Positions 7,294 to 14,277 of a stretch of DNA of 64,000 nucleotides are shown piece after piece. The notes beneath the pieces were generated by a model. That model had not been told where the DNA came from. It ran no database searches and was given only the letters and a program-made list of their open reading frames with translations. Every line of letters starts with the position of its first letter. Positions within the stretch are counted from its first letter, which is position 1. The stretch is from contig CP107926.1 of assembly GCA_036015235.1 (NCBI GenBank), positions 2,480,001-2,544,000 on the forward strand, in the 5' to 3' direction. This DNA comes from Streptomyces sp. NBC_00433. GTDB lineage: Bacteria; Actinomycetota; Actinomycetes; Streptomycetales; Streptomycetaceae. The position numbers and the translations under genes were made by a program.

Positions 7294-8622
7294 TCAGGCG
7301 CCCTTCCCATGGGGCACGAGCACCGCCACGCACTCCACGTGGTGGGTCATCGGGAAGAGGTCGAAGGCGCGCAGGCCCGCCACGCGGTAGCCCTCCTCGG
7401 CGAAGTAGCCGAGGTCGCGGGCGAGGGCGGCGGGGTCGCAGGCGACGTAGGCGATGCGGCGGGCGCCGAGGGAGGCGAGGTGGCGGACGGTGGGGCGGCG
7501 GGCGCCGGTGCGGGGCGGGTCGAGGACGATCAGGTCGACCTCGCTGATGCCGGTGCGGGGAAGGACGTGGTCGACCTTGCCCTGTTCGATACGGACCCGG
7601 TCGAGGTCCTGGAGGTTGTGCCGGGCGTCCTGGACGGCACGCTTGGCGGACTCGATGCCGAGGACGGCGCCGCGTTCGCCGACGCGCTCGGCCAGGGCGC
7701 CGGCGAAGAGGCCGACACCGCAGTAGAGGTCGAGCGCCATGTCGCCCTTGCGGGGCATCAGGCCCTGCATGACGGCCTCGACCAGCAGGTCGGCGGCCTT
7801 CGGGTGGACCTGCCAGAAGCCGCCGTCGCCGACCCGCCAGGTGCGGTCCGCGGCGCGCTCGCGGACGAAGTCGCGGCCGTGGACGCGGTGGACGGCCTGG
7901 TCCTTCTCCCCGATCCGCAACACCGAGACGGGGCGGTCCAGTTCCACGATGGGCAGCCGGCCGCCGGGCTGCGGGGTGAGGACGACCTGGCGGTCGCTCG
8001 ACCCGGTGGCGGCGATCGCCTCGACCTGGGCGATCTGCGGCCACGCGCGGGCCTCGACGCCCAGCTCGCTGACCTCGGGTGCGGCGATCATGCAGTGGTC
8101 GATGACCTCGACGTCGTGCGAGCGGTGCCTGCGCAGGCCCGCGCGCCCTTCGCCGTCCACCGCGTACTGCACGCGAGTGCGCCAGGCCGGCACCTCGCCC
8201 TTGGCGACCTTGTCGCCGGGGGCGGGCTCCACCGTGCCGTCCCAGCCGGCCTCCTCGGGGGTGAGCCCGGCGAGCCTGGCCAGCTGCTCGGTGATGACCG
8301 CGGCCTTGAGGCGCCGCTGGGCGCCGGGGGCGGCGTGCTGCCAGTCGCAGCCGCCGCAGCGGCCGGGGCCGGAGAAGGGGCAGGGCGCCTCGACGCGGTC
8401 CTTGGAGGCGGTCAGCACGCGGACGGCGTCGGCCCGCAGGAAGCTCGCGCCGACCTCGCCGTGGGTGACGCGGGCGACGACCCGCTCGCCCGGCAGGGTG
8501 TGCCGGACGAAGAGGACCTGGCCCTGCGCGGTGCGCGCGAGGCAGTGGCCGCCGTGCGCCACCGGGCCGATCTCTACCTCGTACTCCTGGCCGACCAGTG
8601 ACGGGGCGGGCTCGGTCTGCAT
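7294..8622 (-). CDS. TRAM-domain class I RNA (uracil-5-)methyltransferase
   Basis: SAM-dependent methyltransferase of the RumA/TrmA family that makes 5-methyluridine in rRNA or tRNA. ATG 8622 is preceded by AGGAG at normal spacing; the frame stays open upstream, but that part has no homology-like content. An N-terminal TRAM/OB domain (about 8-65) is followed by an iron-sulfur motif with Cys about 81, 89 and 92 (CPFSGPGRCGGC). The SAM site is LDLYCGVGLFAG, and the catalytic Cys lies in YVACDPAALA (about C395). At 442 residues it is normal for the family. The exact RNA target cannot be read from sequence. It lies 100 bp downstream of the KimA-like permease on the same strand. Confidence 0.88.
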   Translation of the reverse strand: MQTEPAPSLVGQEYEVEIGPVAHGGHCLARTAQGQVLFVRHTLPGERVVARVTHGEVGASFLRADAVRVLTASKDRVEAPCPFSGPGRCGGCDWQHAAPGAQRRLKAAVITEQLARLAGLTPEEAGWDGTVEPAPGDKVAKGEVPAWRTRVQYAVDGEGRAGLRRHRSHDVEVIDHCMIAAPEVSELGVEARAWPQIAQVEAIAATGSSDRQVVLTPQPGGRLPIVELDRPVSVLRIGEKDQAVHRVHGRDFVRERAADRTWRVGDGGFWQVHPKAADLLVEAVMQGLMPRKGDMALDLYCGVGLFAGALAERVGERGAVLGIESAKRAVQDARHNLQDLDRVRIEQGKVDHVLPRTGISEVDLIVLDPPRTGARRPTVRHLASLGARRIAYVACDPAALARDLGYFAEEGYRVAGLRAFDLFPMTHHVECVAVLVPHGKGA

Positions 8623-8722
8623 GCGGTGGTGCTCCTGGGCTCTTCTCGGGGTGCGCGGCAACCCTTTCCCGGGGTGCGCGACAGCCCACTCTACGGGTCC
8701 GCGGACCGCCCCGGTCCCGCCG

Positions 8723-10777
8723 TCACTGCTCGCGCTGGTGCTCGCGCTGCTGCGGGGGGAGCGGGCCGACCGGGCCGCGGCGGATGGAGCCCGGCGCGCT
8801 CCAGTCGGCGCGGCGGCGGGCACGGGCCCTGGCGGCCTCGGAGGACTCCAGCTGGTAGGGCACCGAGGTGACCATCACGCCGGGGGTGAAGAGCAGCCGG
8901 CCCTTGAGCCGCAGCGCGCTCTGGTTGTGCAGCAGGTGCTCGTACCAGTGGCCGACGACGTATTCGGGGATGTAGACGCTGACCACGTCGCGCGGGCTGT
9001 TGCGGCGCAGCCCCTTGACGTAGTCGATGATCGGGCGGGTGATCTCGCGGTAGGGCGAGTCGAGGACCTTGAGCGGCACGTCGATGCCGCGTCGGTGCCA
9101 GTCGGCCTGCAGGGCCTTGGTGTCGTCGGGGTCGACGTTGATGCTGAGTGCTTCGAGGGTGTCGGAGCGCATCAGCTTGGCGTAGGACAGCGCCCGCAGG
9201 GTGGGCTTGTGCAGCTTGGAGACCAGCACGATGGAGTGCACGCGGGAGGGGCGTACGTAGTCGTCGCCCGGTTCGTCCTCGGCGGCGATCTCGTCGGAGA
9301 CCCGGGTGTAGTGGCGGCGGATCGCGGTCATGGTGGCGTAGAAGACGACCATGCCGAGCACCGCGACCCAGGCGCCGTGGGTGAACTTGGTGAGCAGCAC
9401 GATGACCAGGACCAGGCCGGTCAGGAAGGCGCCGAAGGTGTTGATCGCCCGGGAGCGCAGCATGCGGCGGCGCTTGGCCTGGTCGGTCTCGGTGCGCAGG
9501 TGGCGGTTCCAGTGCCTGACCATGCCGGTCTGGCTGAGGGTGAAGGAGACGAAGACGCCCACGATGTAGAGCTGGATCAGCCGGGTGGAGTCGGCGCCGT
9601 AGATGTAGACCAGGACGATGGCGAGGCCGGCGAGCACCACGATGCCGTTGGAGAAGGCCAGCCGGTCGCCGCGGGTGTGCAGCTGGCGCGGCAGGTAGCG
9701 GTCCTGGGCGAGGATCGAGCCGAGCACCGGGAAGCCGTTGTAGGCGGTGTTGGCGGCCAGGAAGAGCACCAGGGCGGTGACGGCGGCCAGGAAGATGAAC
9801 GGGATCGAGTTGTTGCCGAAGACCGCCTCCGCGACCTGGGCGATGACCGGGTCCTGGGTGAAGCCGGAGCCGACGGGGACGCCGTGGTTGAGCAGGTCGG
9901 TCGCGGGGTTCTCGGCCATCCGCACATGGGTGTTTATCGCCAGCGCGATGATGCCGCAGAACATGGTGACGGCCAGCAGGCCCATCGCGGCCAGCGTGGT
10001 GGCGGCGTTCTTGGACTTGGGCTTCTTGAAGGCGGGTACGCCGTTGCTGATCGCCTCGACGCCGGTCAGGGCGGCGCAGCCGGAGGAGAAGGCGCGCAGG
10101 AGCAGGAAGATCAGCGCGAAGCCGCCGAGGCCGGAGGACTCGGCGTGGATCGTGAAACCGGCGGTAGGCGCGTGCATGTCATGCCCAGTGGCGATCTTGA
10201 GGATGCCCCAGGCGATCATGCAGAAGACGCCGAAGACGAAGGCGTAGGTGGGGATCGCGAAGATCGTGCCGGACTCGCGCACCCCGCGCAGATTCATCAG
10301 CATCAGGATCACGATCATGCCGACCGCGCCGAGCACCTTGTGGCTGACGAAGAAGGGCACCGCGGAGCCGAGGTTCTCCACGCCGGAGGCGACCGACACC
10401 GCCACCGTGAGCACGTAGTCGACCAGCAGCGCGCTGGCGACGGTCAGGCCCGCCCTCGGCCCCAGGTTGGTGGTGGCGACCTCGTAGTCGCCGCCGCCCG
10501 AGGGGTAGGCGTGCACGTTCTGCCGGTAGGAGGCGACGACGGTGAACATCAGCACCACGACCGCGCCCGCGATCCACGGGCTGAAGTGGTAGGCCGACAC
10601 TCCCGCGATCGACAGGACGAGGAGCACCTCGCCCGGCGCGTACGCCACGGATGACAGCGGGTCGGATGCGAAGACGGGAAGCGCGAGCCGCTTGGGGAGC
10701 AGCGTCTCGCCCAGCTTGTCGCTGCGCAGCGCCCGGCCGATGAGGATCCGTTTCGGCAGGTCGGTCAGTTTGGACAC
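8723..10777 (-). CDS. APC-superfamily permease, KimA-like (probable K+ uptake)
   Basis: A 684-residue membrane protein with about 12 transmembrane segments in residues 30-470 and a long soluble C-terminal domain. The N-terminus (LPKRLALPVFASDPLSSVAY) and the GGGDYEVATTNLGP box match the KimA/YdaO group of the APC superfamily, which in Firmicutes is a c-di-AMP-controlled high-affinity potassium importer. Most databases label actinobacterial relatives amino-acid permease. Divergent from the two TrkA-type genes, which supports a potassium role (inference). The C-terminal domain after about residue 500 probably senses a ligand. Confidence 0.8.
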   Translation of the reverse strand: MSKLTDLPKRILIGRALRSDKLGETLLPKRLALPVFASDPLSSVAYAPGEVLLVLSIAGVSAYHFSPWIAGAVVVLMFTVVASYRQNVHAYPSGGGDYEVATTNLGPRAGLTVASALLVDYVLTVAVSVASGVENLGSAVPFFVSHKVLGAVGMIVILMLMNLRGVRESGTIFAIPTYAFVFGVFCMIAWGILKIATGHDMHAPTAGFTIHAESSGLGGFALIFLLLRAFSSGCAALTGVEAISNGVPAFKKPKSKNAATTLAAMGLLAVTMFCGIIALAINTHVRMAENPATDLLNHGVPVGSGFTQDPVIAQVAEAVFGNNSIPFIFLAAVTALVLFLAANTAYNGFPVLGSILAQDRYLPRQLHTRGDRLAFSNGIVVLAGLAIVLVYIYGADSTRLIQLYIVGVFVSFTLSQTGMVRHWNRHLRTETDQAKRRRMLRSRAINTFGAFLTGLVLVIVLLTKFTHGAWVAVLGMVVFYATMTAIRRHYTRVSDEIAAEDEPGDDYVRPSRVHSIVLVSKLHKPTLRALSYAKLMRSDTLEALSINVDPDDTKALQADWHRRGIDVPLKVLDSPYREITRPIIDYVKGLRRNSPRDVVSVYIPEYVVGHWYEHLLHNQSALRLKGRLLFTPGVMVTSVPYQLESSEAARARARRRADWSAPGSIRRGPVGPLPPQQREHQREQ

Positions 10778-10979
10778 CCCGCGATGTTAAGGGATCGCCC
10801 ATACGTGCGGGTGCCCCAGTCCCTTTATGGAGTGTGGCGAACTTGTGGCGCCGCCCGGACGCAACCTTCTGTGCCGCGGCGCGCGTGTGTAGCTTTGGCC
10901 GCGGTCTGAGACGCTTGGAACGACCTCTACGACTCAGCACACAGTCTCAGTCGAAACGTTGACAGCCGGAAGGACGGTC

Positions 10980-11648
10980 GTGCACGTCGTGATTATGGGA
11001 TGCGGGCGAGTGGGCTCCACTCTCGCGCACTCCCTCGAACAGCAAGGTCATACGGTCGCGGTGATCGATCAGGACCCCAAGGCGTTCCGCCGGCTGGGCT
11101 CCGGATTCGGCGGGCGCCGGGTGACCGGAGTCGGGTTCGACCAGGACACGCTGCGTGAGGCCGGTATCGAGGAGGCGGGCGCCTTCGCGGCCGTCAGCAG
11201 CGGCGACAACTCCAACATCATCGCGGCCCGGGTGGCCAGGGAGATGTTCGGCATCGAGAATGTGGCGGCCAGAATCTACGACCCGCGTCGAGCCGAGGTC
11301 TACCAGCGGCTGGGCATCCCGACCGTGGCCACCGTGCGGTGGACCGCCGACCAGATGCTGCGCAGGCTGCTGCCGGCCGGCGCGGAGCCGCTGTGGCGCG
11401 ACCCCAGCGGCGGGGTGCAGCTCGCCGAGGTGCACACCTCGCCCGGCTGGATAGGGCACAAGATCAGCACACTGCAGGAGGAGACCGGCGCCAGGGTGGC
11501 ATTTCTCACCCGGCTCGGCGAGGCGATGCTGCCCACCGCGCAGACCGTGCTGCAGGAGGGCGACCTCGTCCATGTGATCCTGCGCTCCGACGAGGTCGCC
11601 GACGTCGAGGCGGCCTTCGCCAAGGGACCCGAGGAGGCCCACTCATGA
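10980..11648 (+). CDS. TrkA-family potassium uptake regulatory protein (first)
   Basis: Cytoplasmic regulatory subunit of potassium transport with an RCK_N Rossmann fold (VIMGCGRVGS, residues about 4-13, and Asp-35 region VIDQDP) and an RCK_C domain in the last 80 residues. At 222 residues it is the usual single-domain-pair form, as in mycobacterial CeoB. GTG 10980 has GGAAGGA five bases upstream. Its stop overlaps the next gene's ATG in an ATGA, so the two are translationally coupled. Divergent from the KimA-like permease, its likely partner. Confidence 0.9.
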   Translation: MHVVIMGCGRVGSTLAHSLEQQGHTVAVIDQDPKAFRRLGSGFGGRRVTGVGFDQDTLREAGIEEAGAFAAVSSGDNSNIIAARVAREMFGIENVAARIYDPRRAEVYQRLGIPTVATVRWTADQMLRRLLPAGAEPLWRDPSGGVQLAEVHTSPGWIGHKISTLQEETGARVAFLTRLGEAMLPTAQTVLQEGDLVHVILRSDEVADVEAAFAKGPEEAHS

Positions 11649-12319
11649 GGGTGGCCATCGCCGGGGCCGGCGCGGTCGGCCGGTCCATCGCGGCCGAGCT
11701 GCTGGAGAACGGGCACGAGGTGCTGCTCGTCGACAAGAACCCCACGTCCATCTCGGTGGAGCGGGTGCCGCAGGCCGAGTGGCTGCTGGCCGACGCGTGC
11801 GAGATCACCTCGCTCGACGAGGCAGCGCTGCAGCGCTGCAATGTGGTGATCGCCGCGACCGGCGACGACAAGGTCAACCTGGTGGTGTCGCTGCTCGCCA
11901 AGACCGAGTACGGCGTGCCGCGGGTCGTCGCCCGGGTGAACAACCCGAAGAACGAGTGGCTGTTCAACGAGTCGTGGGGGGTGGACGTCGCCGTCTCCAC
12001 GCCGCGGCTGATGTCGGCCCTGGTCGAGGAGGCGGTGAGCGTCGGCGACCTGGTCCGGCTGCTGCGCTTCAGCCAGGGTGACGCGAACCTCGTCGAGTTG
12101 ACGCTGCCCGAGGAGGCCGCGCTGGTCGGCACCCGGGTCGGTGACGTGGAGTGGCCGCAGGACACCTCACTGGTCACCATCATCCGCGGCAACCGGGTGC
12201 TGACGCCGTCCAAGGACGACGCGCTGGAGGCCGGCGACGAGCTGCTGTTCGTGGCGGCACCGCACCGGGAGGAGCAGCTGGAGGACCTGCTGTCGCTCCA
12301 GGGCCCCACCGGCGGCTGA
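11645..12319 (+). CDS. TrkA-family potassium uptake regulatory protein (second)
   Basis: Second RCK_N/RCK_C protein, 224 residues, corresponding to mycobacterial CeoC. The nucleotide-binding glycine motif is IAGAGAVGRS at residues 4-13 and VDKNP follows at about 34. Start ATG 11645 overlaps the previous stop by four bases. Tandem TrkA-type genes are typical of actinobacteria, where the proteins gate a membrane K+ transporter in response to NAD(H) or other nucleotides. Ends before a strong bidirectional hairpin. Confidence 0.9.
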   Translation: MRVAIAGAGAVGRSIAAELLENGHEVLLVDKNPTSISVERVPQAEWLLADACEITSLDEAALQRCNVVIAATGDDKVNLVVSLLAKTEYGVPRVVARVNNPKNEWLFNESWGVDVAVSTPRLMSALVEEAVSVGDLVRLLRFSQGDANLVELTLPEEAALVGTRVGDVEWPQDTSLVTIIRGNRVLTPSKDDALEAGDELLFVAAPHREEQLEDLLSLQGPTGG

Positions 12320-12331
12320 CCCGCTGCCGCG

Positions 12332-12366
12332 CCGGGCAGGCGGGTCCTACTTGACCGCCTGCCCGG
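12332..12366. terminator. Bidirectional terminator between trkA pair and DUF3159 gene
   Basis: CCGGGCAGGCGG (12332-12343) pairs perfectly with CCGCCTGCCCGG (12355-12366). It lies between two convergent genes and overlaps the last codons of the DUF3159 gene. Confidence 0.7.
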
Positions 12367-13105
12367 TCTCCGCGGCCTCGGCCCGCTCCTTCTCGGCCTT
12401 GCGCTCCTCCTCGGCCGCCTCCATCTCCGCGATCACGTCGATCGGGGCCGGCGCCTTCACCAGGAAGATCCAGGTCAGGTAGACCGACAGCAGGAAGGGC
12501 GGGATGCCGAGCGCGACCTTGACCCAGCCCAGCTGGGTGGCATTGCCCCACCAGTACAGCGGGAAGAGGATCGCCGACTTCGCCAGCAGGATCAGGCCCC
12601 AGGCCCAGCTCGCCTTGGTGTACGCGCGCAGCCGCCCCGGATTGCGGGTGCGCCAGGACAGGTTCTCCTTGAAGACCGGGCCGAGGATCAGTCCCAGCAG
12701 CGGGAAGCCGGCCAGCGCCGAGACCACGTAGGCGACGCCCAGGCCCAGCGTGTAGAGCATGCCGGGCAGGTAGAAGTTCTTCGCATTGCCGGACATCATC
12801 GCGAACAGCGCGCCGAAGGCGATGCCGAAGACCCCGCTGAAGGCGTGCTTGAGGGTGTCCTTGCGGGCCAGCCGGGCGATGCCCAGCACCACCGACAGGG
12901 CCAGCGCGGCGAGCGCGGACGACTTGATGTCGTGGTTGACCGTGTAGACCACCACGAAGATCAGGCCGGGCACGGTGGTCTCCACCATGCCGAGGACGCC
13001 GCCGAAGGCGTCCAGCAGCGCGGCCTCCGTGGCCGCCCTGACCTGGGCCTCCTCGCCCTGCGGGCCCTCCGTGTTGCCGTGGTCCTTGTTGTCGATCGAC
13101 GCCAC
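12347..13105 (-). CDS. DUF3159 family membrane protein
   Basis: A 252-residue protein with six or more hydrophobic segments between residues about 35 and 215. A charged cytoplasmic C-terminal helix follows (EMEAAEEERKAEKERAE). The layout (acidic N-terminus, LLDAFGGVLGMVETTVPGL and then membrane helices) fits DUF3159, a family of actinobacterial integral membrane proteins of unknown function. It starts 3 bp after the OB-fold gene ends, so they form one operon. It is regularly found near trkA and OB-fold genes in streptomycetes (family knowledge). Confidence 0.85.
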   Translation of the reverse strand: MASIDNKDHGNTEGPQGEEAQVRAATEAALLDAFGGVLGMVETTVPGLIFVVVYTVNHDIKSSALAALALSVVLGIARLARKDTLKHAFSGVFGIAFGALFAMMSGNAKNFYLPGMLYTLGLGVAYVVSALAGFPLLGLILGPVFKENLSWRTRNPGRLRAYTKASWAWGLILLAKSAILFPLYWWGNATQLGWVKVALGIPPFLLSVYLTWIFLVKAPAPIDVIAEMEAAEEERKAEKERAEAAETGQAVK

Positions 13106-13108
13106 CAG

Positions 13109-13507
13109 CTACTCCTGTCCGACCGGACGCAGTTCGTACTTGGGGTTGAACAGCACCGGGCGGCCTCGGTTCATGGAGATCCGGCCGGAGGCGATGATCC
13201 GCCGGCCTGGTTCGATACCGGTGATGCTGCGGCGGCCGAGCCAGACCACGTCCAGCGCGGCGGATCCGTCGAACAGCTCCGCCTCCAGTGCGGGCACGCC
13301 CGCCCGGGGACGCAGCGTGACCGTACGCAGCGTACCGGTGACCGACACTATCTGGCGGTCGGAGCAGTCCTTGATCCGGGTACAGCCGACGGCCCGGGTC
13401 TCTTCCTGCAACTCCTCCGAGTGCAGTTCCTCCTGCGAGGACGAGAGCCGGTCGAGCATGCGGCGGAAGCGGCCCGCTGGCCGCTCAGAACGGATGGCAC
13501 CACTCAT
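13109..13507 (-). CDS. OB-fold nucleic acid binding protein
   Basis: A 132-residue protein. Residues about 50-125 form a single OB-fold (VTGTLRTVTLRP, ELFDGSAALDVVWLGRR, IIASGRIS) of the RecG-wedge/tRNA anticodon type. The N-terminal 40 residues are charged (RFRRMLDRLSSSQEELHSEEL). No catalytic motif. First gene of the OB-fold/DUF3159 pair. Function unknown beyond presumed nucleic acid binding. Confidence 0.82.
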   Translation of the reverse strand: MSGAIRSERPAGRFRRMLDRLSSSQEELHSEELQEETRAVGCTRIKDCSDRQIVSVTGTLRTVTLRPRAGVPALEAELFDGSAALDVVWLGRRSITGIEPGRRIIASGRISMNRGRPVLFNPKYELRPVGQE

Positions 13508-13531
13508 ACGACCCAGCGTACCGGCCTGGCC

Positions 13532-14215
13532 TCACGCCTCGAAGCGGTAACCCATGCCGGGTTCGGTGATGAAGTGCCGCGGCCGGGCCGGGTCGGCCTC
13601 CAGCTTCCGCCGCAGCTGGGCCATGTACACCCGCAGGTAGTTGCTCTCCGTGCCGTAGGCGGGGCCCCAGACCTCCTGCAGCAGCTGCTTCTGCGAGACC
13701 AGCCGGCCGGGGTTGCGCACCAGCACTTCGAGCAGGTGCCACTCGGTGGGCGTGAGGCGTACGTCGGCGCCGCCGCGGTGGACCTTGCGGGCAGCCAGGT
13801 CCACGGTGAAGCTCTCGGTCTCCACCGCCGAGGCGTCGTCCTCGGGCCCGGTCGGCGTGGCGCGGCGCACCGCGGCCCGCAGCCGGGCCAGCAGCTCGTC
13901 CATGCCGAAGGGCTTGGTCACGTAGTCGTCGGCGCCCGCGTCCAGCGCCTCGACCTTCTCGTCGGAGGCGTGCCGGGCGGACAGCACGATGATCGGCACC
14001 CGGGTCCAGCCGCGCAGCCCGCGGATCACCTCGACGCCGTCCATGTCGGGCAGCCCGAGGTCCAGCACGACCACGTCGGGGTGCCGCGCGGCGGCCACCC
14101 GCAGCGCGGAGGCCCCGTCGTGCGCCGCGTCGACCTCGTAGGCGCGCGCCCGCAGGTTGATCACCAGCGCCCTGACGATCTGCGGTTCGTCGTCCACCAC
14201 CAGCACCCGGTACAT
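13532..14215 (-). CDS. kdpE: KdpE-type response regulator
   Basis: OmpR/PhoB-class regulator of 227 residues, the usual KdpE length. The receiver domain has the acidic pair in VVDDE (D8, D9), phosphoacceptor D52 in VVLDLGLPDMDG and the conserved Lys in DYVTKPFG. The winged-helix DNA-binding domain (about 130-225) contains RLTPTEWHLLEVL and SNYLRVYMAQLRRKLE. Start ATG 14215 follows GAAAGGG. An upstream ATG at 14281 overlaps the kdpD stop and would add 22 residues. Forms an operon with kdpD. No kdpFABC genes are in view, so the target may be elsewhere. Confidence 0.88.
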   Translation of the reverse strand: MYRVLVVDDEPQIVRALVINLRARAYEVDAAHDGASALRVAAARHPDVVVLDLGLPDMDGVEVIRGLRGWTRVPIIVLSARHASDEKVEALDAGADDYVTKPFGMDELLARLRAAVRRATPTGPEDDASAVETESFTVDLAARKVHRGGADVRLTPTEWHLLEVLVRNPGRLVSQKQLLQEVWGPAYGTESNYLRVYMAQLRRKLEADPARPRHFITEPGMGYRFEA

Positions 14216-14277
14216 CCGCCGCCCTTTCGCGTCCCCGTGCCCGGCGCCGCCCGCCGGCTCCTGCCCCGCCTGCCGGC

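Noticed and set aside
7739..10654. 971-codon plus-strand frame
   Set aside because: It is antisense to the KimA-like permease and TRAM methyltransferase genes, has shadow composition (Gly/Gln/Asp/Val runs) and matches no family.
10778..10979. c-di-AMP (ydaO) riboswitch before the KimA-like gene
   Set aside because: Plausible by function, but I cannot see its conserved core by eye; only a short CTGAGAC/GTCTCAG pair is visible.
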